Notes under the pieces: generated by a model
Seen by the model: only the letters and a program-made list of their open reading frames with translations
What the model was told of the DNA's origin: nothing
Databases searched by the model: none
In this document: positions 33,465 through 44,612 of the stretch, one piece after another
Layout of the letters: the number at the start of each line of letters is the position of its first letter
Numbering within the stretch: the stretch's first letter is position 1
Made by a program: the position numbers and the translations under genes
Origin: Salvia splendens
Lineage: Eukaryota; Streptophyta; Magnoliopsida; Lamiales; Lamiaceae
Assembly: GCF_004379255.2 (NCBI RefSeq)
Contig: NC_056042.1
Coordinates: forward strand, 11,083,901-11,147,900
Reading direction: 5' to 3'
Length of the DNA: 64,000 nt

Positions 33465-35303
33465 CTCCCTCCATCCCTCCATCCCTGAAATTTTATCACA
33501 TTTTTCTATTTTCGTTCGTCCCATAAAAGTTGTCACATTTCATTTTTTACCATTTTTGGTAATGGACCTAAAAGGTCTTCCTTAGATCTCTAGTGATTGC
33601 AAAAGCACTCTAGTTCGCAGAACAAATTTAGGCAAGCGGAGTCAACGCAACTAATCAAGTCAGGTGTTAAACTGATCAAGTCGGCAACTATCGGGTCATT
33701 GGTTATGCAAACTTAGAGACTAAGGGCCTTCAATACCTTAACCCAAAAATACTATTAACTAGTAAATGGAAGTAAGGGTCGAATCCCAAGGGACAGAGGC
33801 GGGTTGAGTTGTGTATGAGACATGTGGGGGTTGGTTGTTGCCACGCTTCACTACTAGTGGGTTCACTAAAACTAAGATTACTCAAATTGTAAACTAACTT
33901 GATCAACTAGACTACTAACATGAAATCAACAATAACTCCAAACTGATCAACTCAGATAGAAACACATGTAAGCATAAAACAAACGGGGACCACTGAAAGA
34001 AAACTTGCGCACTACCAAAAGCTGCAAAACGAAAAGGCGACAGTGACTGCATTCCTAACGAACTATGACCTTCTTCTTCGCTAAGCAACAAATCAAACAC
34101 ACATGGCAGAGGAAAAACAGAGCATATGACATCAAAACAAACAAATCAAAGCACGGATCCATGCGATCTAGCCGAAGAGAAACAGATCTAAAGGTCTATC
34201 CTAATTTCATGCAAGTTGACGAGCAAAAACTTAGATCTAACTGTGAGAAATCAAAAACAGAGCAACGAAGACAGTCTAAGCTAGATCTATCCCAGAAATC
34301 ACCAAATTCCAACAGACATGCATCGCATACTCCATCCAAAACATCAGATCTAAACATAAATCATAGAATCATGCAGAACTAACTCCAATATCAGAACAGA
34401 ACTAGACTAGCAAAGAAAACGAGAATAGAAAACATCAGATTCAAAACAGGTTGCACTGAAAACTCCATTTCATAAACGATCTCCGGTAAACCAAACAACA
34501 GAATTCCAAACTTCAGACAGACGATCGATCAACAACAAAAGTATTGGAGTAGCAGCTAAGAGAAAACAGAAAGAACAACTGAATTGCAAAAAATCAAAGA
34601 ACTTAAACTGAATAACAACTGTTTGACCCCTCGGGGCTTAAAGAAAAACAAACTATGAAGGCTTCTTTGGCAGATTTGAGTCTCTTCTTCCTTGATGAAG
34701 AAGAAGAGAGGAAGGTTGAAGTAGAAACCGGCTCCGATGACTCCTAGCTCCCGTGCTCCATGCTTAACTAAGGACTGTGAAGTGATTGAGATGATACTGG
34801 CCTCCCCAAAAGAAAAACCGAACTCCTTTTATGTGTCTTCTCTCGACTATTTATAGGATGGCTTTGGCTCAAATCCCTTGGTTAAGCTCATCCTGTCTTG
34901 ACATTAATGCCCCGAGGTGGCTTCTTCTTTTCTCTCTCTTATGACTCATCATCTCATGTGTTGAACTTCACTTGATCAACTTGCTGGCTGGGCAGGTTCT
35001 CTTGCTTGTTCGGAACTGATTAGCTTGCCCTCGGATTTGGTCATTTCTTGCTTTATTTCCAAGTTGATCAAGTCGTCCATGCACTCCGCCTCTTCTGCAC
35101 TTTTCCAGCCCCTGCACACTTAAATTCACCACTTTCCGCACATTATCAACTCAGTTAGTGTAATAAACCCCCCTATAAAACCATGCTTGTAACGAGCCCT
35201 ATCAGGACCCCACATTCCACTAACTTTTTCAACCCACTTTTCATTACATTTCTTAAAACCCGTGCCCGGTCAAACTGTGACAAAATTTGAGGGACGAAGG
35301 GAG
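33465..35303. mobile_element. Stowaway MITE split by a solo LTR
   Basis: Left part 33465-33568 (ctccctccatccctcc...), right part 35205-35303 (...gagggacgaagggag), TA on both sides. The two parts join into a sister of the MITE at 18453-18703, and the break lies exactly at the LTR ends. Confidence 0.8.
33569..35204 (-). repeat. Solo LTR (1.6 kb) inside a Stowaway MITE
   Basis: On the minus strand it starts TGATAGGGCTCGTTACAAG and ends GGAAGACCTTTTA. It is flanked by a perfect 5-bp duplication, ggacc (33564-33568, 35205-35209), which lies in the MITE. It contains the phrase ttgggattcgaccctta (minus strand), common in some plant Ty3-type elements. No coding sequence; the short frames inside are not credible genes. 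Confidence 0.8.
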
Positions 35304-35305
35304 TA

Positions 35306-36655
35306 TATTTTTTCCCTTCCCTTCAACTCCTTCACGTTTTTTTATCCACAAAACAATTTAGAGTACTATAATCTTATTTTTTTCATTAATTTATTTAAAT
35401 TATCTTTTTATTCTAAAAACTAATTAATTTATATCGTTTTTAATTTGTATCTGTCATGTACATTGTATTTTATTTCATTTCTTTCAACTTTTGGAATATA
35501 ATTTGAAGCTTGTGATTTCAAACATTCTATTTATAGAATATCTTATGAAGAAATATGTAAAGAAAGGTCAATACATGGTCATTTAATGCTATTGTCGAAA
35601 TTACATGAATGAAAACGTAATGATCTAATATTATATGTTTTGAAAATATTAATTAATACTACACTTGAAGAATATGTCACATTCATATGTGGACATCGAG
35701 TGCGATGACCTTCTATCATCAAATTATCTCTTATATTATGATTTGATGCACTATTAAATATAACAAAATATTAAATTTTATAATATGAGTCTAAATTTAT
35801 AGGGGTTTATCAGATAAATTCAATATAATGTATCAATTTATCTTTAGTTATACATATAAAAGATATGTCATATGTTGGGTGCCACATGTTGCAATCATCG
35901 AACCATCCCAATTATGATATTTTTTAACGCACTATACAAGTAATTATGAAATTAATATTAAAATATTTCAGTAATTAAAATATTGAAAATAGAGTGATTT
36001 ATCATATAATTTTAAATTTCCACGATCTTATCAATTTATGGAGCAAGAGCTATACATTAGAAGGTTATATTATATGTGCTTGGGTTCAATAATCTCTCAA
36101 TTTTTACTTTGTTAAAAATGAACAATTATTTATCAGCATACCATTGTGATAGTTTAAATAAAATGAGTTAAATACTTATTCTTTTTAAATAATATAAGTG
36201 ATTATTCTATCTAAAATTTTATTGTGAATCTTTTAATAAGGGTGAATATTTTCAAGAATAAATTCAATTACATATTTCTTAAACAATAAAATGAATAAGA
36301 AAAAAATTGTAATAATATAATATTCCTCCTACAATTGTAAATAGGGTCAAATTAGTCATAAAAATATACAATTCATGATGCTACCAAATCAAAATAAAGT
36401 AATCTTATCCAATTCAAATTTGAAAGGTATTTTGTAGATTCAATTTTTGTTAATTTATCTTTACTCATTCTATATTAATATTCAAATATGACTATATCTA
36501 TCATATATAAGTAAATGCACTAGAGAGTTGAGACCAGAGTGATATCTACCATCAATTAATATTCCAAAGAGTAGGAAAAAATTGTGTAGCTATTAGTATT
36601 AATTAATCAAGATGGGAGTCAACAATAAGTTTCCTTATTCAAAGGATACATTAAA
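35306..36655. other. AT-rich intergenic DNA, no gene recognised
   Basis: No credible coding frame or terminal repeats were found. Confidence 0.4.
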
Positions 36656-36659
36656 TGGA

Positions 36660-37040
36660 CTGATCTGTGTTTGTTCGATTGCGGTATACCGAAAATTCGG
36701 TATGTCAATATTTGAAAACCTTTACCTTACCGACATTGCGGTATACCGTACCGTGTTGCGGTATACCGCGGTATACCGCAAATCATACTTGTTTGATTTA
36801 TAAATAATAAATATATTAAATATTATAATTTTATAAATAATAAATATATTAAATATATATAATTATTAACGGTATATACAACGGTATATGCAAAATTCAT
36901 ACCTTTGCCGTACCTTAATCTAATGGTAAGGTATCATACCGTACCGAAAAATGCGGTATACCGAAAATGCGGTATTTTCGGTATTTTTTCGGTACGGTAA
37001 GTGCGATATTTCAGTATTTCGGTATATTTTGCCAGCCCTA
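36660..37040. mobile_element. hAT-type MITE, left end missing or decayed
   Basis: On the minus strand it starts TAGGGCTGGCAAAATATACC, a typical plant hAT end. It is built largely of variants of gcggtatacc and cggtat. I could not find the matching left end or an 8-bp duplication. An AT-rich direct repeat (ttataaataataaatatatt) lies inside at 36798-36860. Confidence 0.55.
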
Positions 37041-37236
37041 CCACCGAATGACATTTTCTATTAAATGATCAGATGTTAAAGAGAGTACCTTGATTAATTT
37101 GTGTTTTTAATTCGAGCACTAAAAATGGTTGATTAGCTTTATCTATGCTGTTTCATAGTCAAAATGGAGCAATGTGTATTAAACACAACTCGAAGTGTGC
37201 TTTGCACGTGGGTGTGTGATAGAGAGTTAAACCAAA

Positions 37237-38769
37237 GAGCATCCACAACCGTGCTCTTGCCAGCGGCACGGTTGTGGGCCCGACCCCACTTTTTCTGTCT
37301 GCTCTCTGGCAAGAGCACAACACCCACAGCTGTGCTCTTCCGCAAGGACAAACACAATTAATTTAAAATTCAATTAAACAATAACATTTCAATAATACTA
37401 AAATTCATTAATAAACCTAAATAATATTACAAATGACAAATAAAATATAAACGACATAATTAAAATCCTAAAAATTAAAAATTACATAATTAAAATACTA
37501 AAAATTAAAAAACCACTATGCGTTGCCGAATTTCGCCCACATGTGTTTGATTAGGTCTTCTTGTAGTTGATTGTGGATTCGGGTATCGCGCATTGTGTGC
37601 CTTGTCTCGATTCTTTGGCCGACCGTCGTATGCTCGCCTCGGCGTGGGGGAGCCGGAAGCTGTTGAGCTTCCGGCTTCGTCCTCGTCGTAGAAGCTAGCC
37701 GCCCTCGGCCCTTCGTCGGCTATAATCATGTTGTGTAAGATAATACACGTGAACATGATATCGGCGATATTATTCACGTACCATAGCCGAGCCGGGGACT
37801 TCACAATGTTGAATCGGGCTTGAAGGACCCCGAAAGCTCTTTTGACATCTTTCCGTGCGGACTCTTGACGCTGCACAAAAAGAACCCGTCTCGGGTCGTG
37901 CGGGTTGTTGAACGTCTTCACGAAAGTCGACCACCTTGGGTAGATACCATCGGCGAGATAGTAACCCATGTGGTAGCTATTTCCGTTGATGGTGAAGTCG
38001 ATCGTCGGTGCTACACCATTCATCACATCAGTGAAGAGTGGTGAAGAATATAGTACATTCAAGTCGTTGTTGGATCCAGCAACGCCGAAATATGCATGCC
38101 AAATCCATAGGCGGTAGTCGGCGACCGCCTCAAGGATAAGTGTTGGGCCGCCGCCTTTGTGACCGCTCAAGTGTTGTCCCCTCCAAGCAGTCGGGCAATT
38201 CTTCCACCTCCAATGCATGCAGTCAATGCTGCCATGCATTCCGGGAAAGCCATGGACTGATTCGTGAAGACGAAGCAACCGTTGGCAATCATCGGTGGTG
38301 GGTGCCCGAAGGAATTCATCCCCGAAGGAAAGCCATGGACTGATTCCGCTTCCGCCATAATATGGGTGAAATCCATTTGAGGTTTTGAATGAGGGATGAA
38401 TGTGTTGATAGTTTGTATGAGAATTAAGAATGAGAGATGAATGGGAGATGAATTGATGTGATAAATGGATGATGAATGTGTGTATTTATAGATGATTTTG
38501 GGGGAAAAAAATTAAAAAAAAATCAAAAAAATTCAGAAAAAACGGCCATATTTTTGGGATTTGGAAAATTTTTTTAAAATCATTTTATATAATTTTAAAA
38601 CAATTTTTAAAATAAAAAAATAATTCAAAGGCAACGGCTATGCCGTTGCCCAATCATAAGCCGCCACGTCGCCTGCTCGCTGGCACGGCGCGAGCGCAGC
38701 GGCGGCGGTCCTCGTCCTCGCCGCTGGCACGGACGGCGGCCTTCACTCCCACCACCGTTGTGGATGCTC
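37237..38769 (-). mobile_element. PIF/Harbinger transposon with a defective transposase
   Basis: The ends are gagcatccacaaccgtgctc and its inverted copy finishing accgttgtggatgctc. The right side has TAA (38770-38772), the left side aaa, one mismatch from the expected TAA. The element is 1.5 kb and holds a truncated transposase frame, so it can no longer move by itself. Confidence 0.85.
37505..38278 (-). pseudogene. PIF/Harbinger DDE transposase, N-terminally truncated, catalytic Glu lost
   Basis: A 257-codon frame covers the DDE nuclease domain of HARBI1-like plant transposases: HGSIDCMHW (first Asp, residue 19), GSNNDLNVL (second Asp, residue 72), then KDVKRAFGVLQARF. In active relatives the last motif has Glu in place of the Lys here (residue 146, codon 37841-37843), a single G-to-A change from gaa to aaa. 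FTCIILHNMII near residue 175 also fits the family. The frame begins without an AUG. Upstream, a 19-bp direct repeat (38245-38263, 38328-38346) marks a rearrangement that removed the N-terminal part. The partner Myb-like protein of this superfamily is absent. Confidence 0.85.
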
Positions 38770-38772
38770 TAA

Positions 38773-39680
38773 GAGCATCTCCAATGGCAAATAGGCCAAT
38801 CATAGCCTAGCCACAACTCATCATGCCACATCATCAACACTTAAAAACTCCTCCTGCCACATCATCAGGACAAGCAACTGGACAAGCAATAGGCTAGTCA
38901 TAGGCTAGCCACAATAAACAAAATTATAAAAACAAATAATTAACAATCACACAAAATACGAAATTAAATTTACGACACAGATACGGGAAAATTCAACAAT
39001 AATATTAAAATGACATTAATTAAAAAAATTACATTAATTCAAAAAAAATCTAACGACGTGCAGTCCTCTGCGCCCACAACTCTTCAATTAAAACAAGTGG
39101 TGCGAATGAAAATGACGTGCAAATTGTTGGATATTTTACTGTAATTGGATTAACTTGATTGATCAATATGATCATAATGAGACATCAAATAAGTTGGAAG
39201 TGTGGAGTGTACACTTATTTGAATTCGTTATGATTAGACGGGGTTCGGGGGCAGCGCCCCTGGCTGGGGTCGAGCTTGGAAATTTTTTATTTCTATTAAA
39301 GTTGTTGTACATAAAATTTATCCGAAAACTTAATTTTCGAAAGTTGAAGGACTAATTTGCAATAATTTGAAAACGAAGAGACGCGACTCTTCGTCTTCAG
39401 TCTCTTCTTATGATCGATTTCTGGTTCAAAGTTGAGATCGAAATATAGACATACAGATCGCGTATATATAGTGTTTCGAAAAATTAAAAAAAAAATTTGA
39501 GCTGGCCGATCGCTCGCCGATCGGGAGCCTGCAATGGCGGCCAGCCGATCGGCGAGCGCCCGAAAATCGGCGTGCGCTCGCCGATTTGCCGCTCGCCACC
39601 TGCAATGGTTCGGCGAGCGGACCGGCCAGCGCTGGGAATCGGCTAGCCGGTCGGTCCACTAGCTGCCATTATGGATGCTC
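38773..39680. mobile_element. Second PIF/Harbinger element, non-autonomous, abutting the first
   Basis: The ends are gagcatctccaatggc and its inverse, gccattatggatgctc; TAA flanks both sides (38770-38772 and 39681-39683). The left TAA is also the right-hand TAA of the previous element. It contains a shortened LTR (39125-39440) and a GC-rich right part rich in gatcggcgagc variants. No transposase. Confidence 0.8.
39125..39440 (+). repeat. Shortened LTR copy nested in the Harbinger element
   Basis: It starts tgttggatattttactgtaa and matches the solo LTR at 12023-12546 (inverted) through the gctggggtcgagct and gactcttcgt blocks. It lacks the last 100 bp or so. Confidence 0.7.
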
Positions 39681-39711
39681 TAAGATGGGAGGCTTCATTG
39701 AATAAAATATA

Positions 39712-39964
39712 CTCCCTCCGTTCTATAGTAGTGGATGCATTTCTTTCTGAAACGGAGATTAAGAAAAATTGTGTTAAGTGAGTTACGTAAATGAATAATA
39801 AAATAGGAAATGGAAAAGATAGAGATGAAGAGAGAATATAGTAAGAGATAGTAAAGTAAGTGAGAAAATATGTGTTGACCTTTACTAAAAAAGGAAAATG
39901 ACTAAACTACTATGAAATGTACCAAAATGTCAAAATGACTCCATTGTTGTGGAACAAAGGGAAG
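39712..39964. mobile_element. Stowaway MITE
   Basis: It starts ctccctccgttctatagtag and ends tgttgtggaacaaagggaag with TA on both sides. Same subfamily as 8879-9119. Confidence 0.8.
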
Positions 39965-40097
39965 TAGTATGTTTTTATGTTTTGGTCTGTATTAGTTAAT
40001 AATTTGTTAGTTAATTTTTGTTCCATAAATATTTTCAATATGAAAAAAACTAATCTCAAATAGTGAAATAGCTCACATATCAGTATTCACTAAGCAT

Positions 40098-40546
40098 CAG
40101 GCCCGTCCCTTGGCCCGTGCGGCCTATGCGACCGCACAGGGCCCCCAATTTTCAGGGGCCACTGAAATATTTCAGCCCATATATATGTATTCCTATTTTT
40201 TCAGCCCAACAAAGCAACACCCATGCCTTTTTCTAGCACAGTGACTATTTTTTGAAGTCATATTTGCGTTCTACAATGACACAAGATAGACTGAATGATT
40301 TGGCCATAATCGCACTCGAGAGTGAGATGCTGGAGAAGATTGCATATGAGAACATCATCGAAGATTTCATTTCAAAGAACACCAAAAGAATGATGTTGTT
40401 CAAGTAAAGACTATGCAATCGAGGTTCAAAATGGTATATTTCTTTAATTATCATATAGCTTTAAAATGCATTGTCTTTTTTTCTATAGTGGTAGGCCTCA
40501 TTTTAGATTTTTGCACAGGGCCTCTGATTTTGTCGGGACGGCCCTG
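40098..40546 (+). mobile_element. hAT element with a transposase C-terminal remnant
   Basis: The ends are caggcccgtccc and the inverse of cagggccgtccc, flanked by a perfect 8-bp duplication, ctaagcat (40090-40097, 40547-40554), the hAT signature. It is 449 bp, a deletion derivative of a larger element. Confidence 0.88.
40258..40407 (+). pseudogene. hAT transposase dimerisation-domain fragment
   Basis: The frame reads SYLRSTMTQDRLNDLAII followed by MLEKIAYENIIEDFISKN and a stop. This fits the C-terminal end of plant hAT transposases of the zinc-finger TTF/MYM type, which typically have L(R)STMxQERLNxLA followed by a final helix. Only this end remains. Confidence 0.7.
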
Positions 40547-40860
40547 CTAAGCATGTTCATGTTTATATATTGATGAGGACCAATCACTCACAAACACACT
40601 CAAATTTATAAAGGACTACATTTTATACAATAAATTGATAGTATTATCAATATTATAATGTTATCATTATTATGTTGAATATCCTAGCCACTTGAGTACA
40701 TTATAATTAAAGAATGCCCAAAGGCCACAGAGACAAACGACAATGTCACTATTAAGCATTTAAAACCGATTAATGAAAATCAGTTAATAGCTATTTCAAG
40801 GAACACCTCCGTTTGTTAGGAGTGGGGAGTTAATAGTCTCTTCTTACGTACCCGTATTAA

Positions 40861-41672
40861 GAGTGTCCACGATAAAACACCATGCTTCAGCCATAAAAAA
40901 AACTTGTTAGCCTACTCATCACAGTCATGCTTCAACCATAAAAAAACTTGTTAGCCTACTCATCACAGTCATGCCTCAGCCTAGACCTATCCAAGGTTTA
41001 CCGAACCGGCGGTTAAAACCGAAACCGTAACCGGCGAACCGAAACCGTGAGAATTTACCCAAACCGAAACCGTCGATTTTTGAACCGTGGTTCGGTTCAG
41101 GTTCAAAATTTTTTGAACCGAAACCGTGCCGGAACCGCTAAAAACAGCCGAAAAACCGTGAAACCAAGCCGGAACCGCAAAAAAACGTAAAAAACTGCCG
41201 GAAAACCGCCAGTTCGGAACCGAAATCGAAACCAGCGGTTTTGGAACCGGAACCGGGAAAAACCCTCGCGGTTCGGTTCTGGTTCGACAATTTCCAAAAC
41301 CGGAACCGGCGGTTCCAAACCATAACCGCCGGTTCCGGAATCGTGGGCACCTCTACCTCAGCCACATAAAACTTGTTCAACCACGTCACAGCCACGCCTT
41401 ACATTTTTTTAATTGTTGGTATATTTTAATTGGACTAGATAAAATTAATTGGACAAAAATAAATAGAATGGAATGGAATGAAAAAAATGAATTGAGAATA
41501 GATATTTTATAGATAAAAATAAAAAAATAAAAAAACTAAAGAAATACCGTCGCGGCGGTTGCGCGGCTCGCAATAGACACTGCGGCACCGCCGTCTCGCC
41601 CGCCACTCGCCTCCGCCGGTTGTCGCTCGCCTTCTAATAGACTGCCGAGCCTGGTCTATTGTGGACTTCCTA
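40861..41672. mobile_element. PIF/Harbinger-like element split by a hAT MITE
   Basis: The left end gagtgtccacgataaa and the right end tctattgtggacttcc are inverted, with TAA outside each. The block taaaaaaacttgttagccta with catcacagtcatgc is duplicated at the left. The hAT MITE at 40982-41355 is nested in it. Confidence 0.6.
40982..41355. mobile_element. hAT MITE built of ggttccgg-type motifs
   Basis: The ends are tagacctatccaaggttta and the inverse of tagaggtgcccacgatt, with a perfect 8-bp duplication cctcagcc (40974-40981, 41356-41363). The inside is largely degenerate copies of aaccgaaaccg and its complement. Open frames here are artefacts of that simple composition. Confidence 0.88.
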
Positions 41673-41675
41673 AGA

Positions 41676-42760
41676 AATCAATTTAACCACTTAGATATTT
41701 TTTGAATTTATGTTTTGTGCATACATAAAGTAAAACATAATGTAATTTGTAAAAGAGGATCCCTAGCTAGTAAAGGCCAAAAAAAGACAAAAATACATTC
41801 AGGAGCGTTGTTAAAATTGATGAAACAGAAAAGATAAATTTAGACAGCTTTGGGCATGTGCCCAAAAGATAAAAAAGACATGAACACAGCTTTTGATCCC
41901 ACATACTCCATTTGTGTTGTAAAAAAACCCAAAATGATTATTGCTTTGCTTGGACCCAATCTATCCATCTCCACTTATAAAGAATTCAAAAGTTGGAATC
42001 ATTCAGTTTGCAGATACACCTGATATTTTATGCTGAATGCAAGACAGCAACACACTCACCATTCTATCCATCATTTTTAGTCATAAGGCAATACTATAAA
42101 ACCTTCTTATATTACTATAAATCCTGAATCATTACAAAATTGATGAGTCCATTATAACCAAAAATTATTCTTAATCTGTATTTTAAAATTGTTTTTCTTT
42201 TATTCGATCCAAATGTGTGTGTGCATGGAATATGGATAGTAGTTTTAGATATGAATAAATTAATTAATCTGTAAATGTGTCTTTTCCCTCTCCTTCCAAT
42301 TAACTCACAATTTTTCATTGGATGCCATTTAGCAAACATGAAAAAAGTTGCTATAAAATATAGAAAAGTGGCGAATGCAAAAAAAAATGGAGGGGAGCGT
42401 CGAAATGTAATGGTTTTATTTGCTTCTCTATTATTGCTTTGTGCGAAATAGTGTTTGTGGAGACACATGAGTCATCTCTTCAATCATCAACTAAACCATG
42501 TACATTTGATGATGGCATATTATTTTTCTTGTCTTAATCAGAAGGAAAGGAGGTGGAAACTTTTTGGGTTGGTTTGTTGTAAAAAAATTGTCTTCAAGGA
42601 TTATATAGTGTGATTAATTAGGGGATTGACACGGATGTGGCGATGAGGTTCCAACTAGGAGAACGCGGAACGAAGAGCCCCCTTTCCGACCGACTCTTTG
42701 GTTTGGATTTGCATTCTATTTCACTTAATAAGGTAGAAGTTGGCATTCACTACAGATAAC
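41676..42760. other. AT-rich intergenic DNA, no gene recognised
   Basis: A 117-codon minus-strand frame (42115-42468) has no recognisable domain, and its composition (many Phe, Lys, Asn) is what AT-rich non-coding DNA gives. Confidence 0.4.
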
Positions 42761-42762
42761 TA

Positions 42763-42960
42763 TTCCCTCCGTCCAATAATAGTGGTACACTTGGAAAATG
42801 ACACATAATTTTAGGAGATGCTATTTTATGTGTTGAATGGAGAGAAAATAATATATTTATATTAATGTGAAATGGAAATTTTTCTAAAAAAGGAAATGTT
42901 ACATCTTTTGTGGGACAAACTAAAAATAAAAGTGTGACATCTATTATAGGATGGAGGGAA
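42763..42960. mobile_element. Stowaway MITE
   Basis: It starts ttccctccgtccaataatag and ends ctattataggatggagggaa with TA on both sides. Confidence 0.8.
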
Positions 42961-43260
42961 TACTATTAGTAATATTTTAGGTTTTAATTAAATCTTTTCG
43001 GTAGTTTAGTTATCGTAAAGATCTTAGTATTGATATTTTTTGCAACTTGAGTTTGGCTCCGAGAGTAACAAATTTGAAATCGAGCACCTTTTGTGAATTT
43101 AATTTCAAAGTGTCAAAATAAATAAACAACATATTTAAGAAATAAAGAGTAATCTCTATGTACATCCGAAATTATGACATATTGGGATGGTAAAATCATC
43201 CAAATCTCAGGTATAAATATTGCATATGATCCACCTCGTGCGAAACATTGAAAGGATCTA

Positions 43261-43458
43261 CTCTCTCCGTCCCATTAAATATGAAACATTTGGTTTTCGG
43301 CACGTGATTTTTTTGTAGTGTTGTTTTGTGAGTTAATGAAGAGAGAGTAAAGTAAGAGAAAAGGAAAAAGTAAAGAGAGCGTTGTTTTTAGAAACGTTTT
43401 ATTTTTAATAGGAAAATCCAAAAAAGAAAACGTTTCATTTCTAATGTGATAGATGAAG
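43261..43458. mobile_element. Stowaway MITE
   Basis: It starts ctctctccgtcccattaaat and ends ctaatgtgatagatgaag with TA on both sides. The right end is diverged. Confidence 0.7.
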
Positions 43459-43937
43459 TACTATTATGTTAAATGAGGGATATCGTATTACCAATTAGTT
43501 TCGATGCTATGTGATAAGTTTGAATGCACGTATAAGTGATGTGATATGGAGAATTTTGTTGGTTTTTTGGATGGTTCACTTGTATAGGTACAACAGATTA
43601 AGACTGCTTAGAGTATACGTATAATGGGTCTGAGAACCCTAGTCAAATTGAAGTTTGTTGACCACGTGACTCTATAGAATCGTCGATTGATTGTTGTCTC
43701 CATGTGAATCACTATACTCTACTGCAGATCTTCTGATCTTTTTTCCAAACTCTTTATTTGATCTTTGAGTGGGCAAAACTTATAGAATAATTCAAGGCCT
43801 AGTCTGGAAGAAAGACAAACTTAGGAATTAAAAACAAAACGAGATTTTCAAAAAATCTCAGTGGAGATTTCCAAGTTTTCTTAAATAAAACTTATGGTTT
43901 CTAATCTTAGGAAAATGATCAAAGTATAACTAATATT

Positions 43938-44306
43938 AAGTGCATAACTAGAGAACAAATCTCAGTCATTAGATCAATACAATCTAGTTCACTATATAGG
44001 CATTTTAGTTCACAATATGAATTTGAAAACAAGGAGTGAACGAACCAAAACACCATTATAGTGAAGTATTTACTCCGTGAAGGATTTAGTTCACTGTAAT
44101 GACGTTTTGGTTCACTCCTTCTTATAGTGAACTAAATCACTCTTATAGTGAACTAAATTCGTGTTCTCTAGTTATGCATTTGAAGTATTTACTCCGTGAA
44201 GGATTTAGTTCACTGTAATGATGTTTTGGTTCACTCCTTCGTGTAGTGAAACTAAATCAGTCTTATAGTGAACTAAATTCGTGTGCTCTAGTTATGCATT
44301 TAAGTA
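43938..44306. mobile_element. MITE with an internal tandem duplication
   Basis: The left end aagtgcataactagagaaca and the right end (tgtgctctagttatgcattt) are inverted. Inside, a 119-bp unit is repeated in tandem (44063-44181 and 44182-44301), starting gaagtatttactccgtgaag. The short phrase tttagttcact and its complement recur about ten times. Confidence 0.75.
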
Positions 44307-44612
44307 GTGGTTTCCCTAGATCACTAACCATCAGAAGCTCCGCTCTTTCAAGCTCGCCTCAACGATGCTAACGACATTTTTATGCATGTTTGATCAAGAC
44401 CGTAAGCTCAGAACACAGAAGCACGAAAAAAAATCTTTAGAATGATCTTATAAAAGTAAAAATCCAATATTTCAGAAAGATTGATATAGTTTACTCATCA
44501 CAATGAGGTGTTACAACCGAAGCTGGCAATTTTACCTCATATTTAATGCTATCTCTCTTCATTAGGTTCAAAGAAACTAGAATTAACCTCAACGAGATTC
44601 ATGCTAATTTCT

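Noticed and set aside
34065..34382. 105-codon frame
   Set aside because: Lies within a solo LTR, highly polar and without domain.
36612..37040. Arrays of gcggtatacc that resemble a regular direct-repeat array
   Set aside because: No constant spacer or repeat length; these are internal motifs of a hAT MITE in a plant genome.
41103..41395. Phe/Arg-rich minus-strand frames
   Set aside because: By-products of the ggttccgg motif repeats of a hAT MITE.
42115..42468. 117-codon minus-strand frame
   Set aside because: Composition expected of AT-rich non-coding DNA; no motif, no splice context.
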